DNA from: Margaritifera margaritifera
Taxonomy: Eukaryota; Mollusca; Bivalvia; Unionida; Margaritiferidae
Direction of reading: 5' to 3'
DNA: 64,000 nt
Assembly: GCA_029931535.1 (NCBI GenBank)
Contig: JAQPZY010000367.1
Span: 62,001-126,000 of the forward strand
The translations under genes and the position numbers were made by a program. Under the pieces are notes generated by a model. It ran no database searches. It was not told where the DNA came from and worked only from the letters and a program-made list of their open reading frames with translations. Shown here piece after piece: positions 43,738-51,807 of this stretch. How positions within the stretch are numbered: position 1 is the first letter of the stretch; each line of letters starts with the position of its first letter.

Positions 43738-44200
43738 CGTACCCGTACTTTTCTATGGCGACTAAAGGTAAGAAGTGACAGTGCGGAGACCATCTGGCAT
43801 GTTCAATGTAAGCTGAGTCGGTAGGCTTCCAATGGCGAAGTTCCACACCACAACTAAAACATTGAACTTTATCTCCTTCTCCCGTGTATTTAAATCCAGA
43901 TCTAGCTAAACTTTCCGGTTTAGGTCCATCTAGAAATTCTGGCCACTTGTCTTTGAATGACTCGAGTCGACTTTCATACTTGGAATAACCAAATAAAGTC
44001 ACAGGTATTCTGATATGCCATTTAGGCTCCACATCATTCCTCTTGTTGTCATTAACGTCAATTCCTTTAGTATTTTTTCCACTGAAGCATAAAGGACGAT
44101 CTGCCTCTTTAGAGTTTGATCGATGGGAAGTGACTGAATCAAAGATGTCACAACGTACGGCATTGCACTCAAATTCCTCAAAACTAGAAAAAATACTCAT
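43712..44200 (-). CDS. BIR-domain (IAP-like) protein A, 162 aa
   Basis: Residues 78-144 form one baculoviral IAP repeat: R78LESF, a WPEFL core, SLARSGFKYTG, then VQCFSCGVELRHW and IEHARWSPHCHFL. Zinc ligands Cys114, Cys117, His134 and Cys141 are all present. Such domains bind caspases or IBM-containing activators of apoptosis. No RING or CARD is present. The ATG overlaps the end of BIR protein B by 17 bases. TATAAAAAAGG lies about 70 nt upstream. A role in keeping infected cells alive is likely by analogy with baculovirus IAPs. Confidence 0.88.
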   Translation of the reverse strand: MSIFSSFEEFECNAVRCDIFDSVTSHRSNSKEADRPLCFSGKNTKGIDVNDNKRNDVEPKWHIRIPVTLFGYSKYESRLESFKDKWPEFLDGPKPESLARSGFKYTGEGDKVQCFSCGVELRHWKPTDSAYIEHARWSPHCHFLPLVAIEKYGYDEPDNKKK

Positions 44201-44576
44201 CTATTTTTTTTTTCTTCTTGCTCGGTTCACGTGAAAAGTCAGAATGAAGGTTAGGCTTGGAAGGGGTTCCTTTTTTATACCTGTCGACTGTACCATCCGA
44301 AAAGTATTGTAATGTGATCCGTGGAAACGTTAAAGAAAGATAAGCACAGTTTGGTGACCATCTGGTATGTTCCACGATAGCTGAATCTTTAGGACTCATG
44401 CGAATGCTTGCACCACAACTAAAACATTTCACTAAACTTCCCTGTTCAAAGTAGACAAATCCTGCTCTAACTAAAGAGATGGCTGTGGGTAATCGATCCC
44501 CTTTAGGCCATTTTTTAAACATCTTCAATCGGCTGGTACAATTAGCATAGTCAGGCAAGACCCATGTTGAAGTCAT
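44184..44576 (-). CDS. BIR-domain (IAP-like) protein B, 130 aa
   Basis: ATG 44576 follows an A-tract leader (GAAAAAAAAAAAG). The BIR spans about residues 15-80: RLKMFKKWP, LVRAGFVYF, VKCFSCGASIR, then VEHTRWSPNCAYL. Ligands Cys51, Cys54, His70 and Cys77 are intact. The usual GF.YTG is altered to GFVYFEQG. The basic tail (KPNLHSDFSREPSKKKKK) is unlike protein A. The two genes are tandem diverged duplicates. The polymerase ends 12 bases upstream of the ATG. Confidence 0.87.
   Translation of the reverse strand: MTSTWVLPDYANCTSRLKMFKKWPKGDRLPTAISLVRAGFVYFEQGSLVKCFSCGASIRMSPKDSAIVEHTRWSPNCAYLSLTFPRITLQYFSDGTVDRYKKGTPSKPNLHSDFSREPSKKKKKIDEYFF
44269..44279 (-). promoter_or_regulatory. TATA box of BIR gene A
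   Basis: TATAAAAAAGG on the minus strand, inside the BIR B coding region. Confidence 0.5.
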
Positions 44577-44587
44577 CTTTTTTTTTT

Positions 44588-47500
44588 TCAAGAGGAGGGT
44601 TTCCTTTTTTTATACTTCTCCAAATCGGCGTGTCCGTAAGGTAAAGTTGTGTGATCTAGAAGTCTCACTCTTTTTAGGTACACAATACGATACACTTTTT
44701 GAACAGGTAGAGTCACGATTTTATGATTTGGTAGGCGAACAATCTTGTGAGGTTCTAACGTAGCTACTTGAAAATCTTTCACTTGTCCAGACAACAGAGC
44801 ATTTTTTAAAACCTCAAAGTTCACGACTTGGTTAGTTCGATAATTCAGAGTCAATCCTTTGACTTTACAGGAGGTGTGAAGTTGACCTTGAGGATCTCGG
44901 TATCGGTACCCATAATTTTTAGGACCACCGCTAGCAAAACTCAGGATGGTATCTTGAGGGTGCTCGTCTGTCCAGGCTCCTAATCGATCTCCTTGAATGG
45001 TAGGGTGGGGGTAAGCGGGACGATGAATGTAAATGCAACTGTCAGTATCAAAATACAGAACACGATCTCCCAAGACTTCTAATGCTTCGTCATACAACTT
45101 CAAACGAGCATGAGCAGTTACGTAGGCGGCAATGACTACGTTACTAAACTTGTCAGGTTTAACAAACTTGGGTTCATCTTCAAAATTAACAATGATCAAA
45201 TCCTCACGGACGATTTCGACGTGCTTGACTAGAATACTTTTGTCGTCCACCAGTTGAAAGTAACGATAAGGATCGTCCACGTATTCCGTTTTGGGTAAGA
45301 TCGTACGTTGAGCCATTTTTCCCCACAAACAATTCAACATCACTTTAGCAAACGATCTTTTTCCTTCATTTTTTTCTATGTCTTCTAAACTGATACCTTC
45401 GATGTCACGTTATTCTTCTTTGAATCGGACTTTGTCTTCGGGAGTTTGACACCATGAAGGATAACCACTAGCTTCTTGTTTCAGTTTAAGAAATTGGTTC
45501 ACGTACCCCGAAAAAATGCCTGGATGATGAGTGGCGTCGTCCTTTTGGTATTGGGCTGTCGTTGGAAAGTGCCAAATTTCATACACGTTCAATAAACGGT
45601 ATCCACGATCCAATGCCCGAAACAATTTGGCACTGACCCACGTTCCTATCATTGACCATTCTTCCTCTGTGTGGTGACAGGAATGATCTTGGTTACACAT
45701 TTCGGCACACGTCCGACATAAAGGAAACATCAATTTTCCTTGACAATGGCAAGGTAAGATGGGATGAAACAAGTTTGTGGGAGGTAAAACTTGACATTTG
45801 ATCAATCCTTCGTATTGAGGAATCTGTTTCACGTCGATGTGCTCTGTTAAAATTTCAGGGTGTCCGGTAGGAAAACGAGCATATTTACACACCCAAGGAT
45901 ACAAAGAACACACGTCAATGTATTTGATTTCTTCTCCTTGGGATTCGTTCACATCGTACAATAATCGAGTAGCATTGGTTCGACCTCCAAATAAACTGTG
46001 ACGTGGATCTAAAGGTTCAATGTCGGCTGCGTCGTAACTTTGAGTGATGGTTTTAAATTCAGGATCGATTTTCAAACGTCGATCGTACTCGTGTTCCCAC
46101 ATTTCTACCACTTCGTAACCTTGAGTTTCTAACTGAAGTCGTCGTTGACAAGTCTGTTCGTATAACTGATCCATGGTAGAATCTGAATAAGGGCTTTTCA
46201 TGTCTCGGTCAGGATAACAAATAGGGCATCCGTGAAACAAACATCCCTGAAACTCGTACACAAAGTGCGGGTTTTCTAAATCCCAACCATCCACAGAATA
46301 ACCTCCAATCTTTTTTTCTCCTCCACCGTTTCTAGCATGTTGTATCCATTTGTCTTCTTTTTGACATAAGTAATGAAGCCAACGTAAAGCTTTGAGCGAA
46401 TATTGACGACTAGCAAAAATTCCCGTGTTGGAGTCAATGATGGCTAGTTGGTTTTCGGGCATGAAATGTTGTCTGTAGACTAAGGAACAGGCTTTAGGTA
46501 AGGTGGATGCCTCTTTCAAAGGATCAACCTTTGCACTATCGAGAAATAACTCTCGAAATTTTCCACAACAACGTCTTAAAATATCTACATCCGATCGACA
46601 ATATTTGAGCATCTCTTCTTGAAAGTCAAAAGGATCGTTCTGGTGAACACGGTACCAAGCGTGAAAAGCTTCTCACTGTTCGGGTCGCATTCCATCAGGG
46701 TCATAATCATGAAGGTCAGGTAAATGAGGTAGGACGGCCTGTTGATTAGCTTCCGTGTTAAAGAAGTGAGGAAAGTAACCTTTGGCCATTTCTGTCATGC
46801 CGAATGTTTTTGGCATACGACTCAAAGGCATGGCCAAATAACTCATTGAATCTTTAAATTGAACTTGTCCTACTTTCATATAGATGAGCTTTTTTCCATT
46901 CATGGTGACTTCAGGACGTTCGGTTCCATGGTTCAAATAATAATTAAGTAAAAACTGTCCATCGTATCCTGAAAAATTGTGAGCTATGACGGTCGCATAC
47001 CGATGACAATCTCCGTAACGATGAATGTCTTCTTCGCTCCAACTGTCGTGGGTGGTAGGGTCTAAAACCCATTCAGCAAACTCCAACAAAGTATTCACTC
47101 CACTAAAGATTTTTTCACGTCCTCCTGGAATCCTACTACAATGAGGACAGTGAAAATGAATCGATTCTTGAATGCACTGATCACAAGCCCTATGGGCTAC
47201 ACAAAAATTTGGAATGTGAGTGCCTGTTTCTTGCATACATTCAAAATCAAAAAAGATGAAATCTACTTGTTTCTTGTTCTTCTTCATCTTTATTTCTTCT
47301 TTCTTCTCTATCTTGTCAAACTTTTGAATAAAACATCGATGATCAAAATCAACGATCTGATGACAAATAGAACATTTTTTCTTGCCAGCACAAATGTGTC
47401 TCTTTGGGTCGTTGGAATGAATCAGTTGTCCACACTTAGAACACGATTGTAATAACTCACAAGCACATTTTTGTTGCTGACCTTGGGTCTTGCAATGCTG

Positions 47501-48754
47501 TTGATAGCAAGTAGGACTGACAAAACGGCGTCGACAGGTTTCACAATACATGTGATGTTGTTGTGGTTCAGGAAGGCATGGTGGGTCAGATAAACAGCCC
47601 CGACATCTTGCTCCACAACCAATGTGTCGCTCCCTATTATTACACCCTTTGTTACATTTCTCACAGAAGTAAGAGCATCCTAAAAATCCAGTAATACTGG
47701 TAATAGTATCAAAATGTTCTTGATGGTGAAATAGATGAATGTATTTTCCTTCAGGAAAATCAGGGCCTCGAAACAATAGAGCTCCACGCACTTCTTGAGG
47801 GTGTACTTTTAATGTATAATGAGGAGCCAAAACATCTTGAAGTTGCTGAAATTGAGAAATTCCACACACAGTTTCTTTAGGGATCCCTGCTTGTTGTAAC
47901 AAGAGTTCTGCTTCTTTTCGTTGTTTGGCTCTGTTCAACTTTCAAATGCTCTCCCAGGCTTTTTTCCATTCTTTGCTCTCATTCTTGTTAGCATAGGTAC
48001 GGCCTACCACGATAGCTCGAGCCAAGCACATTGAATCTTCAGTATTGTTGATTTGGACGACACTACGTTTGGTAGTACGAAGATCATCCACCAATAACGG
48101 TTTTCTACTTCGTCCACTTCCTCGAGGTGGAGAAACGTGAGTCATGTAAACGGTAGCCTTTCCATCGGTGATAGTAAATTTGTCGTTTGATTGTTGTACA
48201 TGTTCTATTTTGGACATAACTTTATCTGGTGTTAATTCTGCCGGGGTACTAAATTCAATCCAAACAGGACTCTTCAATTGGTCATGATGAATGGCAAGTC
48301 TCAACCAATCGTCTTCTTTGGCTCCACATTGCCGTTTTAAGTTCTGTAACACAGATTCCCACAAATTGGTAATGAACCGCGCCGCTTTCTCTGGAGGTAC
48401 TTCTGACTTGAAGTCTTTGAAGTGTACTGTGTGAGTATACGCTGTAGTCCTAAATTTTCGAGAAGTGATTTTTTGTGTCTCTCGAATCCTATAGTATTTT
48501 TCAGGAGCCACGGTAGCGGTAGCGGTAGGACTTTCTTGGTCAGGGGTTTTGGTGTTGGTAGTGACTTTGGTTTTGGAAGTTTGGGTTTCAGGTGGTGGTT
48601 GTTGTTCAGTCATTTCATCTTCAAAGTCACTGGCATGGACTTGAGCCAGTAATTCCTCTAAGGGTGTTTCAGGAGGTACGGAATACCTTCGTCGCCTCTT
48701 GGTTTGTTCTTGTTCTGGTTCTGATTTATCATGGTTTGGACGTGATCTTTTCAT
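44588..48754 (-). pseudogene. Protein-primed DNA polymerase B, with three in-frame stops
   Basis: One continuous frame of 1,389 codons from ATG 48754. After a charged N-terminal region come MCLARAIVVGR (about 48030), a Cys-rich zinc-binding segment (about 47330-47660), exonuclease motifs FFDFECM (about 47240), AHNFSGYDGQFLL (about 46970) and YCRSDVDIL (about 46590), then polymerase motifs DVCSLYP (about 45905), MLNCLWG (about 45325) and YFDTDS (about 45045). The frame is broken only by TGA at 47942-47944, TGA at 46673-46675 and TAA at 45410-45412, with no shifts. Each stop differs from a sense codon (CGA, CGA, CAA) by a C-to-T change. It replicates the element from protein-primed ends in intact relatives. 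The lesions predict a dead enzyme unless they are sequence errors or are read through. Confidence 0.93.
44603..44614 (-). promoter_or_regulatory. TATA box of BIR gene B
   Basis: TATAAAAAAAGG on the minus strand, about 30-38 nt before ATG 44576, inside the polymerase 3' end. Confidence 0.55.
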
Positions 48755-48800
48755 CTTCAACTCTGATTTGAAACTGATTGAGTTTTTTTCCACCCAGGTA

Positions 48801-48831
48801 CCTTTATATAGAGAGAGAAAAGTATATAAAG
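48801..48831. promoter_or_regulatory. Divergent TATA boxes between polymerase and zinc-knuckle genes
   Basis: TATATAAAGG on the minus strand (48801-48810) serves the polymerase, 47 nt from its ATG. TATATAAAG on the plus strand (48823-48831) serves the gene at 48894. Only 12 bases (GAGAGAGAAAAG) part them, a compact bidirectional promoter. Confidence 0.75.
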
Positions 48832-48893
48832 AGAGAGCTTCTTACCTTCAGAATCAGTCTTCTTTTGGTTGATTGAACTTTCAAGCTGTCAAG

Positions 48894-49439
48894 ATGGAAG
48901 AGTCAAAAAGACAGATTGCTTTTTTGGTGAGAGATTTACAGACAGTGATTCGAAAGTATACTACGAACAGTAAGAGTAAAGACTCCTCCTTCACTGTCAC
49001 TAGAGATAAAAGTGACGATACTTGTTACATCTGTCAAAAGAAAGGACATTGGGCTCCAGATTGTCCCAAACGTGATCAGATAAAGAGAGATAAATCAAAA
49101 GATATCTGCTATCATTGTAAAGGACCAGGACATTGGTCTTCGGAATGCCCTCAGAAAGAACAAGAAGAAGAACAAGAAGAAGAAGAGGAGGAGGAGGAAG
49201 TGGATTCACAATTAACAAACCTAGAAGAAGAAGAAGAACATATCATCAAGAAAAGTAAGAAGAGAGTAAGAAGAATGGAAGAAGACAGTGAGAATGATGA
49301 TAATGATGAAGAAAACATGCAAAACATGATTCCTGTGACAATCAGGATTCCTATGACAAAGAAGAAACAAAAGAGAGACAGAAGTGAGAAGGAAACTCCA
49401 GTGTTTAGATTGAAGAAGGACAAACATTACAGAAAGTGA
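48894..49439 (+). CDS. CCHC zinc-knuckle protein with acidic tail, 181 aa
   Basis: ATG 48894 is 63 nt after its TATA box. Two perfect CCHC knuckles (C-x2-C-x4-H-x4-C) stand at CYICQKKGHWAPDC and CYHCKGPGHWSSEC, followed by a long Glu-rich run and Lys/Arg-rich clusters. Zinc knuckles bind single-stranded nucleic acid, so a part in replication or RNA handling is likely given the shared promoter with the polymerase. It is the only plus-strand gene of the inner part of the element. No histone-type stem-loop follows it. Confidence 0.75.
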   Translation: MEESKRQIAFLVRDLQTVIRKYTTNSKSKDSSFTVTRDKSDDTCYICQKKGHWAPDCPKRDQIKRDKSKDICYHCKGPGHWSSECPQKEQEEEQEEEEEEEEVDSQLTNLEEEEEHIIKKSKKRVRRMEEDSENDDNDEENMQNMIPVTIRIPMTKKKQKRDRSEKETPVFRLKKDKHYRK

Positions 49440-49665
49440 ACTTTGTTTTTTCTTGTGTGTGATTTTTTTGGTGTTATATGTTATATTGCTGAATTATTTT
49501 GTTTAAAAAAATTGGATGAATACACCAGACTGGAGAGAAAAAGTAAGTGGTTTTGTGTTATTTTGTTTTTAGAGTAGAAATGCACGCACGCACGCACTCA
49601 CTCACACATATACTATAAGGTGGGAATTTTTTAAAAGTTTTAACTTGATTTTGTTTTGGCAATTT
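49440..49665. other. Non-coding stretch with a short CACG/CTCA repeat
   Basis: AT-rich, with CACGCACGCACGCACTCACT at about 49583-49602. No gene. Confidence 0.6.
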
Positions 49666-49705
49666 GATTTCTTTTCTAGAAATCTGGGGGGCCCTTAAAA
49701 GGACC
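49666..49705 (-). terminator. Histone-type 3'-end signal after gene 49732-50411
   Basis: Minus strand: GGTCCT-TTTA-AGGGCC (49690-49705), then CCCCA and TAGAAAAGAAA (about 49669-49679). Stem of 6 bp with one U-G pair, loop of 4. It lies 27 nt past the stop. Confidence 0.75.
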
Positions 49706-49731
49706 GTTGGGTTGTTTTGTTTGTTTGGTTT

Positions 49732-50411
49732 TCAAATTAACTTCAAATGCCGTAGTCCTTTACCACGGCCCAATCCATATCCAGTTAAGGCTGCTGCTAC
49801 TGATGGTGTTTTCATTATGGTGGTAGTCACTGGTGGTGGTGATATTGGTGACATGGGTGGTGGTGGTGGTGGCATCTCACTAGCACTGGAAGGTTTAGAA
49901 GAAGAATGTTGTTTAGCCCGTGATGGTCTTTTCCGTTTAGGTGGTTGATGAGTTAAAGAATACTTATAGAAATTAGTCATCCATTTCAACTCATATAATA
50001 CCTCTTCTAACAGACTTACAGTTCTTTCTTGAAGACTGAGGCTTTCCTTTCCTGTTTCCTTCTTTTCTCCTCCTCTTGTAACTGCTGCTGCTGCTGTCTG
50101 ATTTCTTCTTCTTCTTCACTTTGTTTTCTTCTCTCTTCTTCTTCTTTCTGTTGTTGTTGAAGAAGAAGAAACATTTCTTCCTCTTCCCATTGCTTTTTGA
50201 CAAAATTTTCCATGTCTTCCATTTGTCTTCTTTTAAAATCATTCACCACCATTGTTGGTACAGTAGTAGTAGTAGCAGTATTGTCAAACTCTTGATTTAG
50301 TAAATCTAACTCAAAGTCTTCCGGCCGAAAGTTCAATATTGCCGCAGCATTCATTATCGTTGTAGGATCACTCCAATACATTGATGTAGTACTTGTCTTT
50401 CCAGTCTCCAT
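49732..50411 (-). pseudogene. Coiled-coil, Gln/Glu-rich protein, probably frame-shifted
   Basis: From ATG 50411 the frame encodes an N-terminal domain (SDPTTIMNAAAILNFRPEDF) and a Glu/Gln/Arg coiled coil, and stops at 50016. The coding-like sequence then continues in another frame (from about 50080 to 49732) through SLLEEVLYELKWMTNFYKYS, a basic PPKRKRPSRAK cluster, a Pro/Ser-rich run and GYGLGRGKG. A one-base slip in the purine-rich repeat near 50040-50110 would explain this; so could splicing. The histone-type signal follows the second part, supporting one transcript. No known family. Confidence 0.5.
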
Positions 50412-50654
50412 GAAGGCTGTCGAAAAAAGTAATAAAGCCTCCTACGAACGCTACGATACCTTTATACCCGAGATGACGTCACACCTCCGCTTTCTTCCCA
50501 TTGGAAGAAAACCGAACCGACTTGTAACACGTGTTTGGATTGGTAGTTGATTTGGATCCATTTCAATCCGATCGTAAGGTATATATACAACCACTCGTTT
50601 CATAAAGTTTCACCGGTTTTTTCTTCCAAGACGAATACTCTTAAAAACAAAATC
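50412..50654. promoter_or_regulatory. Histone-like divergent promoter between 50411 and 50655 genes
   Basis: Leftward: TATAAAGG (50459-50466 complement) and a perfect CRE TGACGTCA at 50474-50481. Centre: CCAAT boxes on the minus strand (CCAATGGG at about 50497-50504, CCAATCC at about 50536-50542) and an E-box CACGTG at 50529-50534. Rightward: TATATATA at about 50580-50587 before ATG 50655. Divergent pairs with CCAAT, TATA and CRE elements are typical of histone gene pairs. The functional link is inferred from the matching 3' ends. Confidence 0.6.
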
Positions 50655-50894
50655 ATGTGGGTTAGTGTAGAATCCTCCAACATTGTTTCAGGAATGCTGT
50701 TTAATCCAGCATTCCTGATGTATGTAAAAGCATCATGGACTAAAACCAAAATTACGGATACAGCTACATGGTATCGACAAAGTTATGTGGAGAGACAAGG
50801 TTGTCTAAAGAGGGTTTTACTGTATGGCCCCGAAGTTCGAAGAAGTTCAAGAAGAAAAAGAAAACCCTCTAGGAGATGTTCTTGTTGTTGTTAA
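50655..50894 (+). CDS. Unknown small protein with basic/Cys-rich end, 79 aa
   Basis: ATG 50655 lies about 68 nt after TATATATA. The N-terminus is hydrophobic (SSNIVSGMLFNPAFLMYVKA), and the C-terminus is a run of Arg/Ser/Lys ending in CSCCC (RRSSRRKRKPSRR). I recognise no family. The basic tail could bind nucleic acid. It pairs with the leftward gene at 50411 and carries a textbook histone-type 3' signal 27 nt after its stop. Confidence 0.6.
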   Translation: MWVSVESSNIVSGMLFNPAFLMYVKASWTKTKITDTATWYRQSYVERQGCLKRVLLYGPEVRRSSRRKRKPSRRCSCCC

Positions 50895-50920
50895 AAAAAA
50901 TAACAACAACAAACAAAAAC

Positions 50921-50958
50921 GGTCCTTTTTAGGGCCACCCATTTATCAAGAAAAGATT
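50921..50958 (+). terminator. Histone-type 3'-end signal after gene 50655-50894
   Basis: GGTCCT-TTTT-AGGGCC (50921-50936), ACCCA (50937-50941) and TCAAGAAAAGATT (50946-50958). Stem, loop, ACCCA flank and purine-rich element all match the histone pattern in order and spacing. Confidence 0.85.
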
Positions 50959-50983
50959 AATTATTTTTCAAAATATTGCCTAC

Positions 50984-51060
50984 ATAAGTGTGTGTGTGTG
51001 TGTTTTATATGTGGTGTGTGTATATTTTTTTTGTCATAGTCTACCCTCAAACCAAAAAAA
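50984..51060. repeat. GT microsatellite and T-rich stretch
   Basis: GTGTGTGTGTGTGT at about 50989-51003, then T-rich sequence. No gene. Confidence 0.7.
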
Positions 51061-51114
51061 TCCCTTCTCCTATGTATGTTATATGTGATGAGTGATTTTT
51101 TAGGGAAAAAAAGG

Positions 51115-51154
51115 GGATGTTTTCCATCACGTCCGCGCTTCTTGCATATAAACC
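51115..51154 (+). promoter_or_regulatory. Promoter of gene 51203-51751
   Basis: TTTTCCATCACGTCCGCGC (51119-51138 region) followed by GCATATAAACC, a TATA box about 55 nt before ATG 51203. The same motif in the same orientation relative to its gene occurs at the left end of the element (32721-32757). Confidence 0.7.
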
Positions 51155-51202
51155 GGTGCCTTCCACAGTAGCGCCATTCACACTTTTTTTCACTCTTCAA
51201 GA

Positions 51203-51751
51203 ATGCTTGACATTATTGACAATCTACAGGAAGCCTGGGACTGGATGGTGGAAGTGAAGTATTATACGGAGAAAAGGATGTGGTGGTATCCAGTCAGTTG
51301 GAAGTGGGTAATCCATCACTTTACCTACATTAATTTGATTTTAAATTTAATTCAAGAACTGAAGAAGGAGGAGGAAGTTAAGAAGAGTAACAACTCCTCC
51401 TCTTCTTCACCATGTCGAGTAGGACTTCTTAAAGAAGTCTTGGATTACATCCAAAAATTGGATGATCATTTAAAATGTATCATCCTTACTCGACAAGAAG
51501 TGGCCCTGCTCAGAGTAGAAACTATTATTAAACAAATTTTGAAACAGGAGGTCGCTAAAATCAAATTAATGTGGGTAAAGGAGAAAAGAGAAAAACAATT
51601 CAATCGTCTGAACTTGAACTGGATGAAAATTCAGGACAAGTTCAGACAATTGAATCATCCCGACTGGATACCTAAAAAGAAGAAGGAGGAGAAGAAGAAG
51701 AAGAAGAAGTTCCACCTCCCAGGCTTTCTCACTCAATGTTGGGGAAAATAA
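51203..51751 (+). CDS. Unknown helical, Trp- and Lys-rich protein, 182 aa
   Basis: ATG 51203. The N-terminal third is Trp-rich (EAWDWMVEVKYYTEKRMWWY, then SWKWVIHH), followed by helices and a Lys-rich run near the C-terminus (about 155-170). No known domain. It is the outermost right-end gene, reads outward into the terminal repeat, and is followed after 22 nt by the best histone-type 3' signal of the element. Its upstream motif matches the left-end gene at 32643. Confidence 0.65.
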   Translation: MLDIIDNLQEAWDWMVEVKYYTEKRMWWYPVSWKWVIHHFTYINLILNLIQELKKEEEVKKSNNSSSSSPCRVGLLKEVLDYIQKLDDHLKCIILTRQEVALLRVETIIKQILKQEVAKIKLMWVKEKREKQFNRLNLNWMKIQDKFRQLNHPDWIPKKKKEEKKKKKKFHLPGFLTQCWGK

Positions 51752-51773
51752 AAAATTTTATTTCCCCTCCAAA

Positions 51774-51807
51774 GGTCCTTTTCAGGACCACCCTTTTTCA
51801 AGAAAGA
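51774..51807 (+). terminator. Histone-type 3'-end signal after gene 51203-51751
   Basis: GGTCCTTTTCAGGACC (51774-51789): 6-bp stem, loop TTTC. It is followed by ACCC and CAAGAAAGA (51799-51807). Preceding bases TCCAAA also fit the CCAAA flank of histone stem-loops. The CAAGAAAGA box equals the classic U7-binding element of sea urchin histone genes (established knowledge). Confidence 0.9.

Noticed and set aside
49000..49427. Minus-strand open frames opposite the zinc-knuckle gene
   Set aside because: Shadow of the Glu/Lys-rich coding sequence; the plus strand has zinc knuckles and its own promoter.
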